A DNA stretch of 11,160 nt from Oscillospiraceae bacterium (GCA_031289065.1 JAITQI010000060.1:1-11160), one strand, 5' to 3'; positions 1 through 6,428 are shown, numbered from the stretch's first letter. Notes: generated by a model not told the origin, from the sequence alone. A program made the numbers and translations.

Positions 1-1358
1 TCAACGCTGACCGCGCCCAGGGCGCTGAACTGGCCGTTTTCGGAGAGGGTGACGTCGAAGTCCACGGCGAAGCGGAGTTCGATCCCGTCATGGGTTCCGC
101 TGGCCAGCACCTCCCCGGCCAGGGCCGCGGTGGCCTTGATTTGGGCGTTCCCCCCGGATTCCCATCCCAGGGCGACGGGGAGGTGGCGCTGGAGGGTGTA
201 AAACTGCTGGTCGTCCCCCAGGTAGACCACCTTGGCCAGAGCCTCGGCGGACAGCTCTATGGTGCCGTCCTCCTGCCTGTGCTGCACCGGCCAGAGGGTG
301 ATCTGGGCGTCCACCACCGAAGAAACCGGCTGGCCGGTCTCCAGGCTTTCCCGGACGGTCTGGCGGCGGGTGGAGCGGTCGAGGCGGCGGACGATCTGAT
401 AGGCGCGAAACTCGGGCAGGACATCGTAGGCGGTGGAATAGACGTCCACCACGGCTTCCAGCTTGCGTTCGGCCACGCTAACGGCCTGGGCTTCCAACTG
501 TAGGGTGACGCCCAGCAGGCGGGCCTCGCCGGACAGACCGGGGCGCAAATCCAAGTCCAAGGCGGTCAGCCGGATGTCCACGGCGGCCTCGCCGCCCTCT
601 TCCAGGCTCTCGGTTTCCAGAATCTGCGAATAGGGAATCTCTTGCTCCCAGAGGCAGATTTCGTCGGCGGGTTGGTTGGCGGGGGGCCCGGCATAAAGCA
701 TCCGTAGCAGGGCCGACCCCTTGAAGATCAGCTTGTTGCCGATGAACTTCACCTCCTGGGTGACCAGACGGGCGTCGGCCTTGAGGATTTCCAGCACGGG
801 GGGGCGGCTGCCGGGCACCTCCAGCTCGTCGGATACGGTGAACTCCTTGCATTGGGCCGCCACCGGCATAAAAGCCCGTTCGGCGGATTTGAGGAGGTGG
901 GCGGAGTGGGCTTTGGCGTCGGTCAGGTCTTCACACAGTCCCCACTCGGCCAGGGCATAGACCGTGACGTCCAGCTGGACGCCCACGGTGACCTGCACCT
1001 TGCGGGGGTTGACGGCGCGGGCCTCGGCGGTCAGCAGCGCGGCTTTGGCCAAAATTTTGGATTCCGGCGTGATGCCCTGGTTCTCAAAGGTGTGGGTAAA
1101 GGGCAGGGAGACGTCGATTTTCTTCAGGCCCCGCGCACTTTCCGGCACATAGAGCACCACGGCCCGCACCACGCCGCTCACCTCGGCCCGTGCGTCCCAG
1201 GCGTTTTTCTCCTTGACGGCGACCAGGCCGGAGGCGTCCACGATGCGCATGATGTCGGGGAACAGATCGGGGACGATAATGTCCGCCGACTCCTCCTTGG
1301 TCAGGCCGGTATCCAGCACCGTTTCGTAATAGCGAACCGTTCGCATGTTCAACTCCAT
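1..1358 (-). CDS. SPOCS-domain (DUF3794) spore coat assembly protein, SipL-like; 3' end beyond window
   Basis: The reading frame is open from the ATG at 1358 to the window edge, giving 452 residues with no stop. It contains repeated SPOCS/DUF3794 modules at roughly residues 25-135, 185-305 and 340-450. Typical repeat features are 'IIVPDLFPDIMRIV' (27-40), followed by alternating beta-strand stretches such as 'VSGVVRAVVLY' (60-70) and 'FKGSALLRMLY' (212-222). The start is supported by GGGAGAGG seven bases upstream; a second ATG at codon 5 has worse spacing. Known for the family: SPOCS proteins act in spore coat assembly, and in C. difficile SipL has SPOCS repeats plus a C-terminal LysM domain and binds the coat ATPase SpoIVA in the mother cell. 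Inference: this is a SipL-like protein. The LysM domain that would settle it would lie outside the window, and other DUF3794 proteins exist. It sits just downstream of spoVM and has its own sigma-E-like promoter. Confidence 0.85.
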   Translation of the reverse strand, partial: MELNMRTVRYYETVLDTGLTKEESADIIVPDLFPDIMRIVDASGLVAVKEKNAWDARAEVSGVVRAVVLYVPESARGLKKIDVSLPFTHTFENQGITPESKILAKAALLTAEARAVNPRKVQVTVGVQLDVTVYALAEWGLCEDLTDAKAHSAHLLKSAERAFMPVAAQCKEFTVSDELEVPGSRPPVLEILKADARLVTQEVKFIGNKLIFKGSALLRMLYAGPPANQPADEICLWEQEIPYSQILETESLEEGGEAAVDIRLTALDLDLRPGLSGEARLLGVTLQLEAQAVSVAERKLEAVVDVYSTAYDVLPEFRAYQIVRRLDRSTRRQTVRESLETGQPVSSVVDAQITLWPVQHRQEDGTIELSAEALAKVVYLGDDQQFYTLQRHLPVALGWESGGNAQIKATAALAGEVLASGTHDGIELRFAVDFDVTLSENGQFSALGAVSV

Positions 1359-1395
1359 GTCGTATCCTCTCCCTCATATGCTTGTTTCACTACCG

Positions 1396-1424
1396 AGTAT
1401 ATGGCGGCGGGGGGCGGGATATGA
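1396..1424 (-). promoter_or_regulatory. Sigma-E-like sporulation promoter for the SPOCS gene
   Basis: On the minus strand, TCATATC (1424-1418) is followed by exactly 14 bases and then CATATACT (1403-1396). This resembles the mother-cell sigma-E consensus, an ATA-centred -35 and CATACAnT -10 separated by about 14-15 bases; the -10 matches 6 of 8 positions. Transcription would start near 1389, leaving a short leader with a GGGAGAGG ribosome site before the ATG at 1358. The -10 also contains TATACT, so a sigma-A reading is possible, but no TTGACA-like box sits 17 bases upstream. Confidence 0.6.
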
Positions 1425-1433
1425 GAGATCACA

Positions 1434-1472
1434 TTTCCGGCGGAGGGATAAATTTTACCCCTCCGCCGGAAA
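1434..1472 (-). terminator. 14-bp perfect stem-loop between spoVM and the SPOCS promoter, possible terminator
   Basis: TTTCCGGCGGAGGG (1434-1447) and CCCTCCGCCGGAAA (1459-1472) are exact inverted copies separated by an AT-rich 11-base loop. The structure starts 10 bases after the spoVM stop and ends 9 bases before the -35 of the next gene, which is where an intrinsic terminator would separate the two units. Neither side has a proper run of T after the stem, so efficient intrinsic termination is doubtful. It could instead stabilise the spoVM 3' end or bind a protein. Confidence 0.5.
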
Positions 1473-1482
1473 CGGGCCGGAT

Positions 1483-1563
1483 TCACTCCGCACGGCGGAT
1501 GCCGAACAGGGCGCGTAAAAAACCGCGCAACATACGGGGCGAGCGCAGGACAACGACCTTCAT
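1483..1563 (-). CDS. spoVM: SpoVM, stage V sporulation amphipathic helix peptide
   Basis: This is a 26-codon gene, exactly the length of B. subtilis SpoVM, and it aligns to that peptide without gaps. Shared positions include Met1, Lys2, Pro9, Leu12, Gly14, Arg17, Ala18, Gly21 and Arg24. Pro9 is the residue known to matter for the atypical amphipathic helix that senses positive curvature of the forespore membrane. There SpoVM anchors the SpoIVA ATPase, and it also affects the FtsH protease. The start at 1563 is fixed by a consensus ribosome site GGAGGTG (1569-1575) five bases upstream. The same frame stays open for more than 100 codons upstream, but that extension crosses noncoding DNA and lacks a comparable site. 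The gene lies beyond thiN, as in B. subtilis, and immediately before a SPOCS coat gene. Confidence 0.9.
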   Translation of the reverse strand: MKVVVLRSPRMLRGFLRALFGIRRAE

Positions 1564-1568
1564 GACAA

Positions 1569-1575
1569 CACCTCC
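1569..1575 (-). promoter_or_regulatory. Consensus ribosome binding site that fixes the spoVM start
   Basis: GGAGGTG on the minus strand, five bases before ATG at 1563. It decides the start inside a much longer open frame. Confidence 0.85.
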
Positions 1576-1616
1576 AGCGGTCAGAAATTCGCGGTTCGCG
1601 GCGGGGGCGGAGACGG

Positions 1617-1763
1617 TCAGCAGCGGGTCAGGAAGACGCCGGCGGCGATGAGGAGGGCCGCGAAGAGGAAGAGAAGGACACCCAGAGGAAGGGCGGCGGC
1701 CAGCAGCAACCCCGCTCCAAACGTGGAAAGCGCCAGACCCAGCGCGGTTTTTTGGCGTATCAT
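1617..1763 (-). CDS. Small hydrophobic two-helix membrane protein of unknown function
   Basis: This is a 48-codon gene. I chose the ATG at 1763 because AAAGGA lies about ten bases upstream and because residue 1 then begins a short basic segment (MIRQK) directly before hydrophobic sequence. The frame is open further upstream to 1835, but that part is hydrophilic and looks noncoding. Residues about 7-24 and 26-45 form two likely membrane helices separated by a Pro at 26, and the protein ends in TRC. The basic N-terminus suggests a hairpin with both ends in the cytoplasm. I do not recognise a named family. It lies 53 bases upstream of spoVM in the same direction and shares its likely promoter, so a sporulation or membrane role is possible but unproven. 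Confidence 0.6.
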   Translation of the reverse strand: MIRQKTALGLALSTFGAGLLLAAALPLGVLLFLFAALLIAAGVFLTRC

Positions 1764-1849
1764 GTTTCCGACATCCTTTCTCCGTGAGGCGGCCCGTTTC
1801 CCGCCGCCGCTGTCCAATACGATGCCATGTGGCAAGGCGGGTCTGTTCT

Positions 1850-1878
1850 ATTATATGGGGCGGGGCGCAAAAGGTGCA
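1850..1878 (-). promoter_or_regulatory. Possible promoter for the small membrane protein and spoVM
   Basis: CATATAAT (1857-1850 on the minus strand) contains a perfect TATAAT and also matches the sigma-E -10 consensus CATACAnT at 7 of 8 positions. The region where a sigma-A -35 should lie reads TGCACC (1878-1873), a poor match, and there is no clear ATA-type sigma-E -35 at 14-15 bases. spoVM is sigma-E dependent in B. subtilis, which favours that reading, but the sequence alone does not decide it. Confidence 0.4.
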
Positions 1879-1900
1879 TGAGAAGTTGAAAGAGAAACGT

Positions 1901-1936
1901 AAAACTGTAGACAAACAGAAGTTTGTCTACAGTTTT
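1901..1936. terminator. Perfect 16-bp inverted repeat, probable bidirectional terminator of the thiN operon
   Basis: AAAACTGTAGACAAAC (1901-1916) and GTTTGTCTACAGTTTT (1921-1936) are exact inverted copies around a 4-base loop. It lies 64 bases past the thiN stop. On either strand the stem begins with four A and ends with four T; on the minus strand the T's continue as ACGTTTCTCTTTC. This resembles an intrinsic terminator whose A and U tracts are built into the stem, although the stem is unusually AT-rich for the genome. It may instead belong to a dispersed repeat family. Confidence 0.6.
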
Positions 1937-2000
1937 GGACGTGACCATATTCGGGGCGATGTCCGCCTCTTTTTGAGTATACGCGACAGTTTCACCCTAT

Positions 2001-2648
2001 TTATGTCAGCCGTTCGGAAAAGATGATCAGGGCGCGGCCGGTGAGAGCGACGCGGACGAGGGGAGCTTTGGGGTCGGGTTGGTTGCTGACGGCGACGGGG
2101 GTATCCCGTCGGAGTGTCGCGTCGCGCAGGGGATATTCCAGCCCCTCCAGGGTCACGCCGGTGATTTCCGCGTCCAAAGGGAACAGGGACACATACCGAT
2201 AGCGGGCCGCCTCGGGCAGGGAGAGAGAGCCGCCGGTGTGTAGCAGGCACTCGTTGTCCCCGTCGAGGAGGCGGGCGCGGGCGTTATGTTCGGCGCAATA
2301 TTCCAGCAGACACAGGTTGCCCATAAAATGATCAAGGCGCGGCCCCCCCGCGCAGCCGAGGAGGAGAAAATTTCGGCAGCCGTGGGCCAGGCCGTAGTCG
2401 ATGCAGGCGTGGGTGTCGGTGCGGTCTTTGCGGATGGGCAGGCGCAGGGATTCTATGCCCTGCGGGGGTATGGCGCCCCCCGAGTCGCCGTCGCCGATCA
2501 GGGCGCGGGGACGCAGCCCAAAGGTCAGCGCGTGGCGCAGGCCGCCGTCGGCGCACAGCAGCAGGTCGTTCGGCCGGAGACCGGCGTAAAAAAGGGCGGC
2601 CTCCGACAGGGAAGCCGCGCCCAGCACAACACATCGTTTTTCATCCAT
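2001..2648 (-). CDS. thiN: Thiamine pyrophosphokinase
   Basis: A 215-residue protein, the usual size for ThiN/Tnr3-type thiamine pyrophosphokinases, which transfer pyrophosphate from ATP to thiamine to make thiamine diphosphate in the cytoplasm. Visible family motifs are 'LLLCADGGL' followed by 'LIGDGDSG' in the N-terminal third (nucleotide and Mg binding), 'KDRTDTHACIDYGL', and 'GGPRLDHFMGNLCLL'. The C-terminal part has the expected beta-rich thiamine-binding segment, including 'GLEYPLRDATL' and 'PVAVSNQ'. The ATG at 2648 overlaps the rsgA stop by 8 bases (ATGGATGA) and has GGGAGAG upstream. A longer open frame reaching 2939 is the rsgA region read in another frame. In B. subtilis rpe lies between rsgA and thiN; here it is absent. 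It is last in the prpC-prkC-rsgA-thiN unit and is followed by the inverted repeat. Confidence 0.92.
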   Translation of the reverse strand: MDEKRCVVLGAASLSEAALFYAGLRPNDLLLCADGGLRHALTFGLRPRALIGDGDSGGAIPPQGIESLRLPIRKDRTDTHACIDYGLAHGCRNFLLLGCAGGPRLDHFMGNLCLLEYCAEHNARARLLDGDNECLLHTGGSLSLPEAARYRYVSLFPLDAEITGVTLEGLEYPLRDATLRRDTPVAVSNQPDPKAPLVRVALTGRALIIFSERLT

Positions 2649-3537
2649 GACCGTTTCTCTCCCAGGCGCGCCGCTTAGACGCGCTGTCATACAAGCGTTT
2701 GTAACTCTCCCAGCGGGAGGGGGCGATCTCCCCCCGGAGGACGGCGGTCTCCACGGCGCAGCCGACGACGCCGGTGTGCCGACAGCCGGTGAACCGGCAC
2801 AGCCCCAGGTGCGGCTGGAATTCCGGGAAGAGGGTGTCCATCTCTTCGGCGGGGCAGTCCAGCCCCTCCTCGTCGAAGAGGGAAAAGCCGGGGGTATCGG
2901 CGGCCCAGGCCCCGTCGGCCATGGGCAGGAGTTCCACATGCCGGGTGGTGTGCCGCCCGCGGCCGCCCTTGAGGCTGACTTCGGCGGTTGCCAGAGAGAG
3001 GTTGGGGCAGAGGCGGTTGAGCAGGCTTGACTTGCCCACCCCGGAATTGCCCACCAGGGCGACCACCTGCCCCGCGATGACCGTCCGTAGCCGGTCGAAG
3101 CCGTCGCCGCTACGGGCGCTGACCCGAACGGTGGGATAGCCCGCGTCGGTATATAGCCGGGCCATGTCTTCAGCGGGGGCGAGGTCGATTTTGTTGACGC
3201 AGACCGCCGCCCCCAACCCCTTCCGGGCGGCCAGGGCGGTCATGCGGTCGATCAAAAAGGGATCGCTCTGGGGAATGGCCTGGGAGACCACGATGAGCAG
3301 CAAATCCAAATTGGCCACGGGGGGGCGGTCGAAGACGTTTTTCCGGGGGCCTATCTCGTCGAGGCGACCGGTGTCGTCGGACAGACGGAGGCAAACCACC
3401 CTGTCCCCGGGCAAGGGCTTAATACCCTCCCGGCGGAACCGGCCCCGGGGCCGACAGACCACCGGCCCGTCGGGGGAGAGGACGGTGTAAAACCCGCCCA
3501 CGCCCTTGAGGATCAACCCCTCAAACGACGGCGTCAA
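2641..3537 (-). CDS. rsgA: Ribosome small subunit-dependent GTPase RsgA (YloQ/CpgA)
   Basis: A 298-residue circularly permuted GTPase that acts in late 30S subunit maturation. The layout is an N-terminal OB-fold (about 1-65), then G4 'NKID' (115-118), G1 P-loop 'GNSGVGKS' (163-170), the switch region 'GRHTT' (194-198), G3 'DTPG' (214-217), and a C-terminal zinc-binding part with Cys247, Cys252, His254 and Cys260. Order G4-G1-G3 is the hallmark of this family, and the length is normal. The start is TTG at 3537, overlapping the prkC TGA as TTGA. It gives the expected opening 'EGLILKGVGGFYTVL', but the ribosome site is weak, so translational coupling to prkC is likely. In B. subtilis the homologue is linked functionally and genetically to PrkC. 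The downstream end overlaps thiN. Confidence 0.95.
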   Translation of the reverse strand: MTPSFEGLILKGVGGFYTVLSPDGPVVCRPRGRFRREGIKPLPGDRVVCLRLSDDTGRLDEIGPRKNVFDRPPVANLDLLLIVVSQAIPQSDPFLIDRMTALAARKGLGAAVCVNKIDLAPAEDMARLYTDAGYPTVRVSARSGDGFDRLRTVIAGQVVALVGNSGVGKSSLLNRLCPNLSLATAEVSLKGGRGRHTTRHVELLPMADGAWAADTPGFSLFDEEGLDCPAEEMDTLFPEFQPHLGLCRFTGCRHTGVVGCAVETAVLRGEIAPSRWESYKRLYDSASKRRAWERNGHG

Positions 3538-5624
3538 GATATGTTTCTCAGGTAATCCTGGAAACCGACCACGCCGTCCACCTCGACGCGCACCATGTCG
3601 TCCGGCTGCCCGGTGACGGGGCGGTAGAAGGCGCCGTCCGACGTGGCGACGGTGCCGCTGTAATCGAGCTGGCCGGCCACGTAGACGTTGATGGTAACAT
3701 AGGGGTTGGCGGCATAGGGGGCGAGGTTAAAGCTCAGGGTGCGCGTGATGGGATCGGGCGGGGGCGTAGGCGTTGGCGTGGGTGTGGGCGACGGCTCTAT
3801 CGAGGGCGGGACAGACGGCTCCGGCGACGGCGAGGGTGTCTCGGCGGGGCCGACGCTGATCTGGAGCGTCACCAGGGATTTTTCGGGTACTTCCTCCCCT
3901 GCCGGGAAGCTCTGCCACACGACGGTATCCACCGGTTCGTCACTGGCCACGCGGACGGGGCTGCCATTGACCAAACCCATGCGCAACACCTCCCGTTGGG
4001 CGTCCTCCCAGTTCATCCCCACGAGGTTGGGTACCTTGACGTTTTTCTGGGAAGGGCCGTCGCTGACATAGAGAATGACGGTCTCCCCCTCGGTGACGGT
4101 GGCATACTGGGGCGGTTCAGAGCGGATGACATACCCTTTGACGATATCCTCGTCGCTGATCATCACCGGGTCGCCCACTTTCAGGCCCACCGCCTCAAGG
4201 GCGTTGACGACCTCCCGATACTCGCGGTTTACGTTGTCCGGGATGCGGACGGATTTTGTGCCGAGGCTGACGATCACTTCTATCTTCGCCCTGGGTGAGA
4301 GCTTGACCGAGGCGTTGGCCGTCGGCGTCTGGGAGATGATATAACCGGCGGGGACGCTGTCGTCGGCCCGCTCCTCGGATTTTACGATTTCAAATCTGTC
4401 CTCATAGGAGGACACGGCGGCTTCAAAGTTCATGCGCACGAGGTTGGGCACCACGACGGTTTCGGATACCGGTGGGCTGACGACGTCGCCGAGGAGCGTG
4501 ACCAGCAGGAACACCAGCCCGCCCACAAAGACCAGGACGGCCAGCACACCGACGATGACGGTCAGGGTGCTGTTCTTGCGGCGCTGCTGATAGTCCTCCT
4601 CCTCGGGATCCGCCTCGGGGGGGCGCCCCCCAGGACGGGGCTTGCGGGGCGGGGCGGCGGGTTGCGTATCCCGCCCGGTACGCTGTTGAACAAGGGCCTG
4701 CCGTGTTTGGGCGACCTGAAGGGGCTTTGTCGGCTCTTCGGGGAGGAGACGATCCTGGGGGTGCATTCCCACCAAATCGTAGTCAAAGACGATGCTGGGA
4801 TTTTTGCGGAACTCCTCCAGGTCGCTGAGCATGGCCTCGGCCGAGGCGTACCGCCGGGTCAGGGCGGCGGACATGGCCTTCATGGTGATGACCTCCAGCG
4901 CCTCGGGGATGTCCGGATTGACCTCCCGGGGCAGCAGGGGCATGGAGTTGATGTGCTGTATGGCCACGGAGACGGCGGTGTCGCCCTCGTAGGGCAGGCG
5001 ACCGGTGAGCATTTCGTACATGACCACGCCCACCGAATACAGGTCGCTGCGGGCGTCGATATGGCTGCCCCGGGCCTGTTCGGGGGAGATATAATGCACC
5101 GAGCCCAGGGTTTCCTGGGTCAGGGTGTTCTGGGTGGAGGCCAGGCGGGCGATGCCGAAGTCGGCCACCTTGACGCTGCCGTCCCGCAGGATCATGATGT
5201 TGTGTGGCTTGATGTCCCGGTGGATGATGCCCCGCCCGTGGGCGTGGCTGAGGGCCTTGACGATCTGGGTGACAAAATGGAGGGTCTCCCGCCAACTCAT
5301 GGCGCCCTTGCGCTGCATGTACTGCTTGAGGGTGATGCCGTCGATGAGCTCCATGACAATGTATTCCACTTCGGAGGAACGGGACACGTCGTACACCGCC
5401 ACAATATTGGGGTGGGAGAGCATGGCCACCGCCTGGCTCTCGGCGTGAAAGCGCCGACGGAACTCGGCGTCCTGGGAAAACTCGTCCTTGAGAATCTTGA
5501 CGGCTACAAAACGGTTGAGGCGATGACACCGTGCCTTGTACACCACGGCCATGCCGCCCATACCGATGATCTCCAGGATCTCATATCGGTTGTCCAGCAT
5601 TTTCCCAATGTATTTTTCCATCAC
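3534..5624 (-). CDS. prkC: PASTA-domain Ser/Thr protein kinase PrkC (Stk1/PknB family)
   Basis: A 696-residue membrane kinase. Kinase domain, residues about 14-275: Gly loop 'GMGGMAVVYK' (21-30), Lys43 in 'AVKIL', catalytic 'HRDIKPHN' (135-142), DFG (155-157), a Thr-rich activation loop (163-172) and 'SPEQARG' (180-186). A charged juxtamembrane linker (about 290-350) leads to one membrane helix (about 353-378). Outside the cell are three PASTA repeats (about 390-455, 458-523, 528-593), expected to bind muropeptides. A Pro/Thr/Ser linker (596-625) and a 70-residue C-terminal beta-rich segment follow. Known role: signalling of growth, cell wall state and germination. The start may be GTG at 5624 or ATG at 5621; AAGGAAGGTG serves either. 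It lies 16 bases after prpC, the phosphatase that reverses it, and overlaps rsgA. Confidence 0.96.
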   Translation of the reverse strand: MMEKYIGKMLDNRYEILEIIGMGGMAVVYKARCHRLNRFVAVKILKDEFSQDAEFRRRFHAESQAVAMLSHPNIVAVYDVSRSSEVEYIVMELIDGITLKQYMQRKGAMSWRETLHFVTQIVKALSHAHGRGIIHRDIKPHNIMILRDGSVKVADFGIARLASTQNTLTQETLGSVHYISPEQARGSHIDARSDLYSVGVVMYEMLTGRLPYEGDTAVSVAIQHINSMPLLPREVNPDIPEALEVITMKAMSAALTRRYASAEAMLSDLEEFRKNPSIVFDYDLVGMHPQDRLLPEEPTKPLQVAQTRQALVQQRTGRDTQPAAPPRKPRPGGRPPEADPEEEDYQQRRKNSTLTVIVGVLAVLVFVGGLVFLLVTLLGDVVSPPVSETVVVPNLVRMNFEAAVSSYEDRFEIVKSEERADDSVPAGYIISQTPTANASVKLSPRAKIEVIVSLGTKSVRIPDNVNREYREVVNALEAVGLKVGDPVMISDEDIVKGYVIRSEPPQYATVTEGETVILYVSDGPSQKNVKVPNLVGMNWEDAQREVLRMGLVNGSPVRVASDEPVDTVVWQSFPAGEEVPEKSLVTLQISVGPAETPSPSPEPSVPPSIEPSPTPTPTPTPPPDPITRTLSFNLAPYAANPYVTINVYVAGQLDYSGTVATSDGAFYRPVTGQPDDMVRVEVDGVVGFQDYLRNIS
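3750..3839 (-). repeat. Pro-Thr/Ser low-complexity linker coding repeat in prkC
   Basis: Residues 596-625 of the kinase are a run of Pro alternating with Ser or Thr, including PTPTPTPTPPP, encoded by near-repeated ACG-CCN codons. This is typical of a flexible spacer in or across the cell wall, joining the PASTA stalk to the last domain. Such repeats can vary in copy number between strains. Confidence 0.7.
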
Positions 5625-5640
5625 CTGTTCACCTTCCTTT

Positions 5641-6372
5641 TTACAGCGAGATCAGCGCCACGGTAATGTTATCGGGACCGCCGCGGGCGCAGGCCAACTC
5701 CAGCAGCTGCGTGCAGGCGTGAGCGGGTTGGCCGCCGTGGAGGGTTTCATATAAAATTTCCTGATCTTCCACGACGTTTGTCAGCCCGTCGGAACACAGC
5801 AGTACATATTCGCCCGGGGAGAACGCGAAGGAAAAGAGATCGCAGTCCACGATGGCGTCCGTCCCCAGGGCGCGGGTAATCAGGTTCTTGCTGGGGTGAC
5901 TGCGGGCTTCCTCGTAGGTCAGGTTTCCTTTGGAGAAGAGGTCTTCCACCAGGGAATGGTCTTTGGTGACCCGGGTGATACCTTGGGGGCCGATGCGATA
6001 GGCCCGGGAGTCCCCCACGTTGGCCACGGCCACCTGCCGTCCGGACACCAGAGCGGCGACAAGCGTCGTGCCCATGCCGGCGTATTCCTCGCTGGAGGCC
6101 CGGCGAAAGACCACGTCGTTGGCGTGGGCCACGGCGGCGGCCAGCAGCTCTTTGAGGGCGGCGGCGTCCATACCCGGCTTGAGGGCGCGGCGCACTTCCT
6201 CAACGAAGGCGTCCACCGCCGTCTCGGAGGCCACTTCCCCCGCCCGGGCCCCGCCCATGCCGTCGCAGACCACCAGCACGGCTTGGCCGTCCTCGTGGAG
6301 GACATGGAGGAAGAAGGCGTCCTGGTTCAGGGCGCGAACCAGTCCCTTGTCGGTGATACCCCACGCGTTCAA
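5641..6372 (-). CDS. prpC: PP2C-family Ser/Thr protein phosphatase PrpC (Stp)
   Basis: A 243-residue PPM/PP2C metal-dependent phosphatase, the normal length for the bacterial Stp/PrpC type, which removes phosphate from PrkC and its substrates. Metal-ligand and core motifs are all present: Asp18 in 'LNQDAF', 'VCDGMGG' (35-41), 'GMGTTLVAAL' (99-108), 'NVGDSRAY' (118-125), 'SDGLTNVV' (194-201) and 'GGPDNITV' (231-238). The start is TTG at 6372. It is well constrained, because an in-frame TGA lies three codons upstream and no other start codon lies near the N-terminal domain, and a GGCGGGTG-type ribosome site precedes it. It is the first gene after the sigma-A promoter at 6429-6457 and is 16 bases from prkC, so kinase and phosphatase are made together. 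Confidence 0.95.
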   Translation of the reverse strand: MNAWGITDKGLVRALNQDAFFLHVLHEDGQAVLVVCDGMGGARAGEVASETAVDAFVEEVRRALKPGMDAAALKELLAAAVAHANDVVFRRASSEEYAGMGTTLVAALVSGRQVAVANVGDSRAYRIGPQGITRVTKDHSLVEDLFSKGNLTYEEARSHPSKNLITRALGTDAIVDCDLFSFAFSPGEYVLLCSDGLTNVVEDQEILYETLHGGQPAHACTQLLELACARGGPDNITVALISL

Positions 6373-6428
6373 TTGCCTTCACCCGCCTTTTTCGGCCATT
6401 TCTGACAGGCCTTATTCAATCGCCTTAT

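Larger units (their letters stand above)
1764..2000. other. Noncoding region between thiN and the spoVM module
   Basis: This stretch of 237 bases separates the thiN stop from the small membrane protein gene. It holds the perfect inverted repeat at 1901-1936 and the -10 element at 1850-1857. It is visibly richer in A and T around 1870-2000 than the flanking genes. Short open frames cross it on both strands, but none has a convincing ribosome site or a recognisable product. Confidence 0.6.

Noticed and set aside
1564..1914. 143-residue protein reading through spoVM
   Set aside because: The upstream part crosses the small membrane protein gene and the noncoding spacer, and has no ribosome site as good as the one before spoVM.
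1760..2026. Small proteins of 62 and 80 residues crossing the inverted repeat on each strand
   Set aside because: Both are produced by reading the palindrome, and neither has a supporting ribosome site or family.
2649..2939. Upstream extension of thiN to 2939
   Set aside because: The extra part is rsgA read in another frame; the ATG at 2648 with a ribosome site gives a complete ThiN.
3750..3839. Short repeats as a possible CRISPR or VNTR element
   Set aside because: They encode the Pro/Thr linker in frame within prkC; there is no spacer-repeat structure.
4662..5666. Long plus-strand frame opposite prkC (334 codons)
   Set aside because: It is the antisense shadow of the kinase domain; His/Gly/Asp-rich with no recognisable fold.
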